From: Adiantum capillus-veneris
Taxonomy: Eukaryota; Streptophyta; Polypodiopsida; Polypodiales; Pteridaceae
Reading direction: 5' to 3'
DNA length: 64,000 bases
Assembly (NCBI GenBank): GCA_014529385.2
Contig: CM043966.1
Coordinates: 96,865,087-96,929,086, forward strand
Below the pieces are notes generated by a model. It ran no database searches. It had not been told where the DNA came from and saw nothing but the letters and a program-made list of their open reading frames with translations. The translations under genes were made by a program, and so were the position numbers. How positions within the stretch are numbered: position 1 is the first letter of the stretch; the number at the start of each line of letters is the position of its first letter. Of this stretch, positions 33,285 to 43,953 are shown in pieces.

Positions 33285-34380
33285 ACCTAGATCTTCCTAG
33301 AGAAGCACCATAATCAACATATATAGCCATTTCTCTAAGTCTAGAAGAAGAGGAAATCCTTATCAAAACTCTGAGAGAATACAAGGATGTGTTTGCCTGG
33401 TCATATAAAGATTTGAAAGGGGTAGATCTTGCAATTTTCCAGTACACTATACCCACCATGAGGGAGGATGAAAAACCAATGTAGCAAAAGCCACGTACAT
33501 ACATTGAAATCTTTCTAGGAAGATTAAGGATATAGATAAAGTTAAGGATGCAAAGTTCATCTACGAAATTGAACGCATCTACCTATTGTCACCTATTGTG
33601 ATCATAACCAAAAAGAATGGAAAATTGCAAGCATGTATCAATTTTAAAAAAAGTGAATGCAGCAACCATAAGAGACAAATATCCCCTACCCATATCAAAA
33701 CATGTATTGAAAAGAGTAGCAGGAAAAGAGGCTTATAGTGTCTTGGATGGATTCTCTAGAAACAAGCAATAGATTATACATCCTTGAGGTCAACTTTTGC
33801 TACAAGATGGGGCAATATTGCATGTCGTGTCAAGGAATTTGAATTGACCAATGCCCCAACTACTTTGCAAAAACTGACAAGCCATGTCTTTAGAGAAGAT
33901 CTATGGATATTTTTAGAAGTATATATGGATGACCCCTATGTTCCTTCTTCTTAAGAGAAGATCATTTCAAACATCTTAAGACAATTTTTGAGACGTGCCA
34001 CTTATCTAGTATTTGCTTAGATCCTCAAAAGTGTTTGTTTATGTTACAACAAGGAAAGATATCAAGAAACATAGTGTCAAAAATAGGATGTCTATGGATA
34101 GAGAGAAGATCAAATCCATTACCGAGTTGGCTAGACCAACAAGAGTATGGAAGGTGCAATTGTTCATGGGACAAATCCGGTATTATTTTTTATTTATATA
34201 AATATATGTATGGGATTTTTGCCAAACCACTTAATGGCTTGATCAGCGACTTTAAATGGACGGAGGAGTGTGAAGCATCATTTCAAAAATCAAAGGATGA
34301 TTTAATCTCCGCATCCATCTTGAAAACACTAGACTAGAAAAAAATATTCCATGTGCATATGGATGCTTCAAGTTTTGCAC
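33285..34380 (+). pseudogene. Ty3/gypsy RT-RNase H relic
   Basis: Plus-strand relic. In order: Y-K-D-V-F-A-W-S-Y-K-D-L-K-G (pre-RT), a degraded K-K-N-G-K-L segment, D-K-Y-P-L-P and A-Y-S-V-L-D-G-F-S (palm), a Y-M-D-D-like box (Y-I-W-M-T / V-Y-M-D-D depending on frame, about 33920-33935), L-Q-Q-G-K-I-S (about 34040), V-Q-L-F-M-G-Q-I-R-Y-Y, and A-K-P-L-N-G-L-I-S-D-F-K-W-T-E-E-C-E-A-S-F-Q-K (about 34225-34300) leading into RNase H. Stops and shifts throughout. No LTR recognised. Confidence 0.75.
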
Positions 34381-36008
34381 CAATCTCTCAATTATTTGAT
34401 TAAGTAGAAAAAGATAGTTTTTCGTGAAAGACTATCAAAGAACATGCTCAATTGCTCCAAAATCTTCTTTTCAAAAGAATTAACTAGCAGGAAGCCTCAA
34501 TATCAGAAACCCTTGAGCAATCCGCTCAAGACCCTCCTCTTGCATAGCATATTCTTTTGGAATGGATTGACCTAACAAGCATGGTAGATTCAATCAAAGC
34601 TATTCATAGACACAAATTATTAACACATGCACTGCACAACCCGGGCTACACACTGTCATCCTGGAGGAATCCAATTAGGAGGGGGGAGGAATTCTAAATG
34701 CAAATCCAAAAAAATAAAATCGGCTAGAAAAAGGGCAATGTTTGAAGTGTCTGTATATTAATGTGTTATTTTTTTTTCAAATTCCATGAAAAATGTCTTT
34801 ATAAGTAAAGAGAAAGGGGAAAATATAATATGATAACCCCTAGTTGTGTGTAAATATCAGCAAAAAGCCAAAAACATTGTAATTTTTACTCTTTTTGCGT
34901 CCACAAATGTGATCAAAATGTATAAATCTACAAAAATATGGCCAAGTATAGTATTTTTAGATTGATTTTGTAAATTTTTTTAATTTTTAATAAAAAGTTC
35001 AAAAATAAGAAATAAATAATAAACAGGCTATGGAAAAAGAAAGGGTACCTTGATGATTGGGAAGAAGAGACGGACAAGCATGTTAAATCTTGTTCAATTC
35101 TGGTGATGATGATGGGAGACCTAAATTAGGCCCAAGGGACCTGATTCTGCGAAATCTTTAGAAACGGGGCAATCGGAGTCAAAAAAGAGAAAAAGCTATT
35201 GAGTTGAAGCTTGTTATGTCCATGTTGTAGAGCATCTGGATTTGAATCTGCAAGGCAAAGTCACTGTTTCAGCAAGCGGAATTATATGGCTATAAATCAT
35301 GAGGGGAATGTAAAGTACATGTGGAAATGAGTAAATGCAAGATTTATGAAATGTTAGACTGCCATTAAGGACAAATAAATCGCACTTTGAGTAACTTAAT
35401 TAATCAAGAGTTTTGGGCTTATGGGTGAGTCTATCAATTAGTTAGCTATGACTAAAGTTAAAACAACTACTCTAGTACTAGCTAAGCTAAGAAGATTATC
35501 TAAATACAAGATTCCCTAATTGTGCTTTTCAGCTTTGATTAGCCAACTAGCTCTCACAACTGCAAACAAAAGCTTGAAATGTTAACTATAAGCTCGATGG
35601 AAGTCTTTTAAATGTCATTCATTTTTTTCTTTCTCTCTTTTTTACTTTGGTTCACAATCATTTGACGTGTGTGCATATTTTGTATGTCCGGGGCTTTTTG
35701 CTTCTCAAAGAAAAGCGCCCACATTGGGAACCTCTGGGGCTCTAGTACCATAGACAATACATGTGAGTGAAGTACCAAATCAAGCCAGGATTTCTCTTCC
35801 AGCATTAGATTTTTCATTTGTGGCACTTATTTTTTGCTTCCATTTCCTTTGTATCCTCACTAGTGTTTTTGTTGTTTAAGTGAGCAAGCTTCTCTATGCC
35901 TTAAACATTCCTAAGGTCTCAAATACTCAGATAATTTTATCAGCTAGGCCTAGTGGTCAAGTAAATGAGTTAACCTAAGGTCACGGTCTCCTAACATAAC
36001 TATTGCAC
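34381..36008. other. Unassigned DNA left of element G1
   Basis: No gene recognised. A G-rich run (about 34671-34686) could be a polypurine tract of the plus-strand gypsy relic, but no LTR follows convincingly. This is where the 3' LTR of G1 should lie. I found no match to its 5' LTR here, so the 3' end of G1 seems to be lost or replaced. Confidence 0.45.
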
Positions 36009-36770
36009 TCACGCAAACTCTTTCTTGCTTGTATGTATATGTACAATGGTAGGTGGAGGTTGTGTCGAAGCTTCTATTTCCGTATAGAAACTACATGAAG
36101 AGCAAGAAGCTTCATTTGCTTTCCCTGTTCTTGAGCTAGGTGGAACAAATCGTTCTTTCTTTGGTACCCAAACTAGCTCTGGAGTAGGTGTGTCGCATTC
36201 CGTGATTTTTTCCTTTCCACGATTTTCAATTTGTTTTGGAGCCACAGGATTGGGTTTACATGGGCCAGGTGACAGGTAAGAGTACAATTTACGTTTGGGC
36301 ACCCAGATTTGATCATTTCCTTCATAGTATCCTTGGGCTTCCAATAGTCGTTTAGGAATCCAACGCAATGTTTCTTTACATTTCTTGGAGTGAGGGGGAC
36401 GTTTCTTACGAGGCTTCCGTTTTTTAGCATCAGCCATGGTTACTAAAGAAGCTTTAGGGACCCACTTGTATGTTTTCTTTGTTATATTAAGATGGTTCTT
36501 GTGTGTCTCAAGTTTTCTTTCAACTACATCAGTTGAAGCTCTAGAGAGTTGGGCTATGGGAACGTATGGCTCAACCTTCTGGACATACAATGTCTTGGGT
36601 TTTATTTCCTTAGGCAATATCTCAGGGACTATGGCTTGAGTGGTAGGGATAAGAGTTGGTTTTTGTGTTGTGACACCCCCAGTCCCCCAATCAATAGTGC
36701 ATTTGGTGGCTATCATCCACGTGCGTCCTAGGTTTATATTACCCTCCATAGTTCCAGTAGGCATGACCAA
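36009..36770 (-). CDS. G1 polyprotein end: second protease C-half and W-[VI]-P-K tail
   Basis: In the same frame as the integrase ORF and separated from it by one TGA (36813-36815). Residues 1-32 complete the protease-like fold begun upstream: D-F-L-V-M-P just before the ORF, then N-I-N-L-G-R-T-W-M-I (14-20), the hydrophobic-Gly motif of retropepsins. The rest is a tail not known to me. It has four W-[VI]-P-K motifs (residues 103, 137, 156, 201), a strongly basic K-K-R-K-P-R-K-K-R (116-124) that could be a nuclear-localisation signal, and a short cysteine pair. The relic G2 preserves two related tryptophan motifs, so the tail is old in the lineage. Its function is unknown. Confidence 0.6.
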   Translation of the reverse strand: MVMPTGTMEGNINLGRTWMIATKCTIDWGTGGVTTQKPTLIPTTQAIVPEILPKEIKPKTLYVQKVEPYVPIAQLSRASTDVVERKLETHKNHLNITKKTYKWVPKASLVTMADAKKRKPRKKRPPHSKKCKETLRWIPKRLLEAQGYYEGNDQIWVPKRKLYSYLSPGPCKPNPVAPKQIENRGKEKITECDTPTPELVWVPKKERFVPPSSRTGKANEASCSSCSFYTEIEASTQPPPTIVHIHTSKKEFA

Positions 36771-36815
36771 AAAGTCTTGAGCTACAACCCCATTGTCATA
36801 ACTGACAGAAGTGTG

Positions 36816-38267
36816 TCAGATTCCAAAAACCGTAGTTTTTTTCTTGTTGACACCCTTAACTTGGATAATACTCTCAGATAGAGGTGGCTTCCCTAACTGA
36901 CACCACACCCCATATGATAGCAGATTATATTTAGCACCCGTGTCCAATAAGGCGTTATATAGCACTTTTCCATATGCACTATTTAACTCAATAGGGTATC
37001 GTAGAGGTGTGTCAGAGTCCAACCAATCCTCGTCGATTTCAATGTGGAATGCATGTGTGACTCCAAGGTTAGCCTCTCGTTTTCGTCTTATACGTTGTTG
37101 TCGCTCCTTAGCCTCAGCTTGAGCTTGTATCTTCTTCAATTCTATTTGTGCCTTGGCTGCCTTTTTTGTATGGATGGCACGCAACTCCTCTTGGCTTAAA
37201 GGATCATAGTATCTTTTAAATTTGCTACCATTGAGGAATCCAATGGTTTCAACTCCATCAAGAGTCTCCACACGAATGGTTCCTTGTGGGGTGATCTCAC
37301 ATACTCTATATGGTCCTTTTCTCCCATATTTCAACTTTTTCTTTTCGTTATGCACTCCATACATAAGGACTTTATCACCAACATTGATATCTTTGTTCTT
37401 TAAATGACGGTCAAACCATTTCTTCCTCCTATCTTTCTCCACAAGTGCATTTTGCACAGCTAATTGCCTCTCTTCATCTAGCCTTTCAAGGATATATAAT
37501 CGCTCAACTAAGGGGTTACCATCCCAACCTTCTTGAGAAGCTACTCGAAGACTAGGAACGACAAACTCCCATGGCATAACCGCTTCTTGGCCATACACCA
37601 TCTTGAATGGTGTGCAATTAATGGCAACTTTATACGCAGTACGATAAGCCCATAAAGCTGAAGTTAACTTTAAATCCCAATCTGTGCGATGAGCTTTCAC
37701 CATTTTGGTCAAGATAGAGATTAAGGTTTTATTGGTGCTCTCAGCTTGGCCATTTGCTTGCGGATAATACGGTGTGGACTTATGGTGAGCTATCATGAAG
37801 TTAGTAGTGAGTTCTTTGATTACTCCATTTATAAAATGAGTACCATTGTCACTCACAATCTCAAAGGGACAACCAAATCTTGTAATAATGTTCTCAAAGA
37901 GAAACTTGACAGTTGACCTTGCATCAGCCTTACGTGTCGCCCTGGCTTCCGCCCACTTTGTCACATAGTCAGTGGCAACGATTATATATCGAGATTGAGT
38001 GCTATGAGCTGCCGGACTAATTAGACCTACAAAGTCCAAACCCCATTTTTCAAATGGTTGAGTCACTTTAACAGGATGTAAGGGCATCCTATCCTTTTGT
38101 TGTGTGACCTTGTAACGTTGGCATTCATCACATCCTTTTGCAAAAAGTGATGCATCCTTAAATAATGTTGGCCACCAATAGCCTGCTTGCAACACCTTTC
38201 TAGCTGTTAGTTCCCCCGAGAAATGTCCTCTAGCTATACCCATGTGGGCTTCTTGCAGTATGTACAA
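36816..38267 (-). CDS. G1 integrase fused to second aspartic-protease-like domain
   Basis: 483 codons. Integrase: HHCC zinc site (H8, H15, C46, C49); catalytic core with D78 (G-L-D-F-V-G), D140 (V-S-D-N-G) and E176 (G-Q-A-E), which gives the classic 35-residue D-E spacing; then the C-terminal GPY-like segment (G-P-Y-R-V at about 320). After a lysine/glutamine-rich linker, residues 439-451 read A-L-L-D-T-G-A-K-Y-N-L-L-S, the D-T-G-A active-site loop of a retropepsin. The ORF ends at a TGA that interrupts this domain, and the sequence continues in frame in the next ORF. Integrase itself looks intact. The in-frame stop at 38367-38369 separates it from RNase H. Confidence 0.82.
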   Translation of the reverse strand: MYILQEAHMGIARGHFSGELTARKVLQAGYWWPTLFKDASLFAKGCDECQRYKVTQQKDRMPLHPVKVTQPFEKWGLDFVGLISPAAHSTQSRYIIVATDYVTKWAEARATRKADARSTVKFLFENIITRFGCPFEIVSDNGTHFINGVIKELTTNFMIAHHKSTPYYPQANGQAESTNKTLISILTKMVKAHRTDWDLKLTSALWAYRTAYKVAINCTPFKMVYGQEAVMPWEFVVPSLRVASQEGWDGNPLVERLYILERLDEERQLAVQNALVEKDRRKKWFDRHLKNKDINVGDKVLMYGVHNEKKKLKYGRKGPYRVCEITPQGTIRVETLDGVETIGFLNGSKFKRYYDPLSQEELRAIHTKKAAKAQIELKKIQAQAEAKERQQRIRRKREANLGVTHAFHIEIDEDWLDSDTPLRYPIELNSAYGKVLYNALLDTGAKYNLLSYGVWCQLGKPPLSESIIQVKGVNKKKTTVFGI

Positions 38268-38369
38268 ATACTCATCCTCATGGGCACAACGTCTCAGAAT
38301 ATCGTCCTTCCCTAGCTTGTAGAGAGTTCCTGCAATGAGAGAGTAAGGTTCACATTCTTTTAACAGTTT

Positions 38370-39227
38370 TCAAGCTATGTCCTTACGAAGCTCTTTGGGT
38401 GGAAAACCATTAATTAGAAAGTTCACAATCTTCTCACTCCATTCAGGTATGGTTTCGACTAGGAATAGAGAAGTATCGGGTAATTCATCATCGACTCCAG
38501 TAGGGGCTTCACAATTGGGTATGCGAGACAAATGATCCGCCATGACATGTCTTTTACCAGGTCTCACCACAATGGTAAAATCAAACTCAAGGAGAATTAG
38601 CAACCATAGTGTAATTCTTCCCGTGGAACAGGGTTTATTTACTAGATACAACAAGGCTTGATGATCAACATAGAACACAAACTTGTTGGCCAGAAGGTAG
38701 TAGCGAAATTTCTTCACTGCATAAATCATACCTAAACCTTCTCGCTCTGTAGTGGTGTAGTTTCTTTCGGCATCATTCAACTGACGACTTGCAAAGCTAA
38801 TGGGGTAGTCCAGTTTATGTTCTCTTGGTTAAGCTAGAACACACCCAATAGCAAAGTTCGATGCATCAATATGCACATGAAAAATTACATTCCAATGGGG
38901 CACTCGTAGAATAGGAGCGCTAGTCAAGGTCTTTTTTAATGACTCATAAGCATGGTCACACTCCGTAGTCCATTGGAACTCAATAAGAAGCTTGTACAAA
39001 GGACGAGCTATCTCGGCAAAGTTTAAAATAAACCGTCGGTAATAACCAACATGGCCCATGAACCTTTGAACTCCTTTATAGTTTGTAGGTGGTGGTAATT
39101 CTGCAATGGCTTTAATTTTGCTCTCATTTGTGGAAATTGTGGTAGCCCAAACTAGTGCTCCTAGTGGCGGCATTGACCTTCTTGAGATCCACGCACACTT
39201 TGAGTTTCCCATTCTTCTTTGGCACAA
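38370..39227 (-). pseudogene. G1 RT thumb and RNase H
   Basis: Two open pieces in one frame (39227-38829 and 38780-38370) split by one TAA (about 38826). The first carries the RT thumb/connection, I-K-A-I-A-E-L-P-P-P, V-Q-R-F-M-G-H-V-G-Y-Y and W-T-T-E-C-D, and the RNase H start V-H-I-D-A-S-N-F-A-I-G. The second has R-N-Y-T-T-T-E-R-E-G-L, F-V-F-Y-V-D-H-Q-A-L and H-V-M-A-D-H-L-S-R, the remaining RNase H acidic sites. RNase H seems to need only the stop reverted. The segment 39125-39151 is foreign filler at the RT deletion junction. Confidence 0.8.
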
Positions 39228-40575
39228 TCACTATTGGAGACACCCATTCTGAGTGCTCAATAGGGTATATGAACCCGCATTCCACAAGCTTTTCAATCTC
39301 TTCTTGAACAATTTTTTCATATTTAGGATTCATTGGGTAGGGTCGTTGCTGAACTGGTTTAGCCATGCTATTCATAGGGATTGTGTGTTGCACCACGGAA
39401 GCTGGAACACCTTTCATGTCATGATATGTCCAAGCAAATATATCCCTGAATTCCTTGAGAAGTTCTTTAAGTACACACTCCTCAGTCACTGTCAGATCTT
39501 GGGCAATGAAGACAGGCTTAGACTCTTCTCCTAGGTCTGCTAACTCTATTTCCTTAACTATCGCTGGACCATCATAGACTCCATTGCTACCATCGATAGG
39601 TTTTCTTTGAGCCTTTGTATACACAACCTTACGTTCCTCTGTGGCATAGGATTTGAAATGTTCAGGTGAAGGGTGTAAGTCTATGGGGTCCTGTTGTTCT
39701 GTGGACTGTGATTTAACTTCTGATTCCTTTTGTTGTTGAGCTAACTCTCGATTTTGTCGTCTCCTTACGGTACGGCTCAACTTTGGCTTATCTGTAGCCT
39801 CTAGTTGTGCAATGTCAATGGGTTGTGGACTACACCACATAACTCTTTGAAGGTATTCACCCCAGTTATCTACCAACTTTCGATGAGCATCACATGCCCC
39901 TATATAATTAAGCCATTCTGCGGTAGATTTCTTTTCATTTATTCTAGCATGCACATTTTCTCGATATCGTCGCCTCTTATATCTCTTACTCTTCTTGTTT
40001 AATTCTCGATTACGGTGGATTTCTAGTGAAGACTCACTAGATGAATCACTACTTGTGTCTTCTACTCCCTTGGATAGATTATCATCTAGGTTACCACTGG
40101 GCCCTGAACGGTTTGTGCCCACATTTGCACTAAGATTTAACTCAGATTCTTCGTCCTCAAAGTCAAAGTCAATTGATGATTCTGACCCCAAATCGTGTGG
40201 GCTATAGTCTTGTGAGGCGCTACTGGTTTCAATGCCAGTCAAAATTTCACCTTGTAGATCATCAGAAGCTATATGCATTGCTTCTAGCATGTTTAAGGGT
40301 ACAAGTGGTGGTATTTTATCCCCCTCAGGTGTCACCCAGGTCGTCCCCCTATTTCCCCAAGTGTCTATGGTTGCTGCTAGGTGGACCCAATCCACATTGT
40401 CCGACTCAGTCATCCCAGGTAGTACATCCATATAAGGAGAATCTTTCCCAACATCAGTGTCCGCTTTACACGTGTAACAATACTGCAATGGGGCCGAGTG
40501 AACTGTGGTGTCAGATCTATGATCAATTATAAACCTGTTTCCTAAAGGATGTGCTCGACCCGTCACAAGAGCCAC
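39152..40575 (-). pseudogene. G1 long acidic linker and RT N-terminus
   Basis: One long frame. The first ~350 codons are a linker between protease and RT, rich in Ser, Asp and Glu, with a basic patch K-R-Y-K-R-R-R-Y-R. RT begins with F-R-D-I-F-A-W-T-Y-H-D-M-K-G, H-T-I-P-M-N, K-P-V-Q-Q-R, and P-I-V-I-V-P-K-K-N-G-K-L-K-V-C-V-D-L-K-K-V-N-A-A-T. There it breaks: the palm with the catalytic Asp box is deleted and the sequence resumes in the thumb, in another frame. G1 therefore cannot make reverse transcriptase. The linker is unusually long for a gypsy element. Confidence 0.78.
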
Positions 40576-41139
40576 TCAAATGACAGAATCTTGAAACTGC
40601 AAGTAGACATGGTTTTTAGACCAGTCATGCACCATTTTTGCTTCCCTCATGAAAGGAAGTCCTAAGATCATCTCCGATGCCATAGTGTGTTTGGAGAAAT
40701 CCATACAATAAAGGTAATCCTTATTTTATGTCCAAAGACCTTGATCTTGAGATCTTCTAGCATCCCAATAGGTTTAACAATAGACCCATTGGCCATCTTC
40801 ACTACTATGGTTGTGGTCGCAAGGTGAGGTCTTCCCATAGTTTCCCAGCAATTTTTAGTCACAATGCTAACCCCAACGCCACCATCAAGGATTCCCTTCA
40901 CAGTTAATCCCTTAGTAGTGATTGGTATAGTCGCATTAGATTCATCACCCTCAAAATATTGTCCCAACTTGTTAACAGGTATTTCTATAACAAGGTTCTC
41001 ATCTAAGTTGGGTTGTGGATCTAAGTGTTCCTCCTCTATTGGCATCTCCCCAGCTCTATCCATTTGTGCAAATTGTGGTAGCCCAAATTTCAGTTCTCCA
41101 TTGAGGAAGGCTCGAAGGGCTGAGACTAGCTCGGGGTCT
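40576..41139 (-). pseudogene. G1 first protease (between gag and RT)
   Basis: Aspartic-protease domain at the usual place. From about 41139 the frame reads Y-N-K-D-P-E-L, then at about 40905-40870 V-K-G-I-L-D-G-G-V-G-V-S-I-V, where D-G-G stands in place of the usual D-[ST]-G. After a frameshift near 40710 it continues D-F-S-K-H-T-M-A-S-E-M-I-L-G-L-P-F, the closing hydrophobic-Gly motif. A TGA at 40576-40578 separates it from the linker. It lies in the +1 frame relative to gag. Whether D-G-G can be active is uncertain. Confidence 0.72.
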
Positions 41140-41142
41140 TTA

Positions 41143-43953
41143 TTATAGTTTGGACATGATGGTGGTTCTAACTTCTGAAGACATGAAATCCATCAATTTG
41201 GCAATGTTTAATGGCACCTTTTGGCCTTGAGTCCCTTGACGTGGGGAAGATGGGATCTCCATTTCTTCGATAGGATCAGGTAGTCCCTCTGTAAACATTC
41301 TTTCCATCAAGAAGTGAGTACGCCCACTTTCCCATGACTTTAAGTCACTTTCTTCTTGGATGACACTAGGTATGTCTAAGGGTCTATGGACTTGGTGAGG
41401 TTGTTGTTGCGTAGGGAACACGGTGTCTGTAATCTGGATCTTCCTAGGTGCTGGTTCTAGATCCCTTTGGGTATCTTCTACCAAACTCCTTAAATGCTTG
41501 ACTCGCTCAATCTCCTCTGTAGGGTTTGGGTAAGTTCCTATCTTCTTTTTGGATCCTGGCCATTGTGGCTCATGAAGATCTTCCTTGTTGGTTTCTATGT
41601 TAGTGGTCGTTTTGGTCTCCATGGTTTCACCTGAATCAGAATCTTCTTCAACGTCGTTCATATATACGGGGTCGTCACCAGTTCCTACGTTGGTCTTTGA
41701 ACTAGGGTCTGACTTCGCTGCTTTTTGCGATCTCTTTCTTCGTGTTTTCTTCTTTTTCTGAGATTGGGCAATTGATGCCGTGTCTCTTTCCTCAAGAATA
41801 TAATTTTGTTTTTGGAGCATCGATCGTGTGAGTACATTTACTGGTACCACGGGTGTACTTGGTGATGGCTCCTCGGTAACTTCAATCAAGTTTAATGGCG
41901 TGATCTTCGGTGCATTTGGATTATTTGGACATTGGGCAATCAAATGATCTATACCACATCGATTACACATGAGTATCGGCATTGTAGACGTGCTTGCTTG
42001 ATTGGTTTGCATTAGTGTGGCATTCTTTTGTAGCCTAATAGGACACTCGGCTACACGATGTGGACCTCCACACTCATAGCATTGAAGAGGTGGTCTCTTA
42101 GCAGTTTAATTGATATTTTGGCCTCTTGCCGCAAGAGCAGCTACTTGATATACAGGTTTGACTTGTCCCCAATAGTCCTCCATGTAGTATTGTGGACTTT
42201 CTTCAAGCACATCCATCCCATAGGCGATATTAGGATCTATATCTTCCTCATAACCTTCCAAACAAGAAATAGATGACTCACAACCCACTTGATTCACAGA
42301 AGTGATTCTCGGATGTGGTGGTTGCGGTCCTAGCACTGGGGGTGGTAAGGGTGTTGTTTGAACAACATTTTGGGCCCTAGGGACCGTGTGTTGTGCTGTT
42401 TGTTCAAGAGGTGGGGCCGGCATCAATGCAGGCACTCGAGGAGTGTCTGTCCATGCTAAGGTTGTTCTATTGGCCATCGCACGCTTAAATACTATGCAAT
42501 CCTTAGCTTGATGACCATACCTTCCACATGCATTGCAGTTCCCATTGAATTTTACTCTAAAAGTAGGGCATTCACTAGTACTATGCAGTCCATAGCATAC
42601 TGAGCACCATTGCTGCTCCCTTCTTGGATACATATGATTGTTTTGCGGAGCACGATTGTCTCTAAGACTCTCTTGAATAGCCTTGGTGAGATCTGCTAAA
42701 GTCATCTCAGATATCTTTGGCTCCTTAGCAATAGGCTTTAGGGTCATTGGCTGATGCCCTGATGCTTGTGAGCTAATAGATTTAGACTCAACAGACACTC
42801 TTTCTCCTTGAATCATTAAATTATCCTCCAATTGGATTGCATTGGTGGTGACTGCTTCCCAAGTGGTGATACCTCTAATGACTAGGCCATTGTAGATATC
42901 CTCATGTCGTAATCCCCTAATGAATCTATCAAGCAATTGGTTATTGTTGAAGCGCTCATTTGGATTACAACGAGAATTCAAATGCTTCAAGCGACTTATA
43001 AAGTCTCTCACCGACTCTCCTTCCTCTCATTGGGCTTTCTGGAGCTGAGAGGCTACACCCCAAAGTACTCCCTCTCGTATGTATTCTTTTAAGAACATTC
43101 TCCTAAGAGTAGGGTAAATCGTTTTTTCTTCCACCCTTAGGGTTCTATACCAATCCCCAGCCTTTCCACTTAAGGTTAGGCTTAAAGCATTGCTCTTATG
43201 TAGGTCATTGTGTTCTCCTAGAGAATCGCATATTTGTTCAAACACTTCGATATGCTTTCTCACATCCCCGTCTCCACTAAATTTTTGTGTGAGCTTGGCT
43301 ATTTGTACTGCCTTACTTCTAGGCTCTCTATCAGGCGTGTTACGCATATTCTCAGCAATAGATCGACCAATAGCTTGAGCAAATGTTGCCAAGTCACCTA
43401 AGTGAGCAGGCACCGTGGGTGAAGGCGCTCCAGAGACTACATGTGGAGTAGGTATTGGCATTGGGCTTGGCACATAGGAAGCCCTTGGATTCCACGTTGG
43501 GTATGATGTTGTGCCATGTGGTGGTCCATAGTTCATATGAGTGGCCCTAGGCATAACAGACGTCGGATGTGACATGCTAATGCTAGCCGGTATAGTCCCA
43601 TGGAAATAAGAACTTGGGTGTTGTGGTTGTGGAGCATAGGTAGTTGAGACAATGGGAAGAGTAGAGACTACATGAGTACGATGACCCATAGGTGCATACG
43701 ATTGGTACGCACTTGTAGGTACTATTGCAGGCATTGAGCTACCATGTAGCGATGATTTACTAACAAACGAGGTCCATGGTGTGTTTCTTGGCATGCCCAT
43801 CATTGGGGTAGGCATGGTAGCCGTGGTGTCATCAAGGGAAAGATGAGCTAGACTTGGAAAAGTAAAGCTATCACTTGTGGGCTCAGATTGCATTGAGACC
43901 CCTGGCGAAACAACATATGGGGGATCGATGGGACTCACTGGGGGAGTCTCCAT
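41143..43953 (-). CDS. G1 gag with four zinc knuckles (three open pieces)
   Basis: One frame from 43953 to 41143 broken by single stops at 43027-43029 (TGA) and about 42106 (TAA). The N-terminal 200 codons are Pro/Ser/Thr-rich. The capsid region follows (F-S-G-D-G-D-V-R-K-H-I-E-V-F-E, G-K-A-G-D-W-Y-R-T-L, F-L-K-E-Y-I). Two zinc knuckles lie in the second piece: C-x2-C-x3-H-x4-C (residues 136-148) and canonical C-x2-C-x4-H-x4-C (159-172). Two more C-x2-C-x3-H-x4-C boxes flank the second stop (about 42080 and 41955). A basic and acidic region follows to 41143. Gag would package the RNA. Four knuckles are unusual; one or two are normal. Confidence 0.82.

Noticed and set aside
34671-34686. Polypurine tract of G1 or of the plus-strand gypsy relic
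   Set aside because: Wrong strand for G1, and no LTR-like sequence with TG start follows it for the plus-strand relic.
34381-36008. 3' LTR of element G1
   Set aside because: Searched by eye for the LTR ends and TATA region of 45522-46128; no match found.
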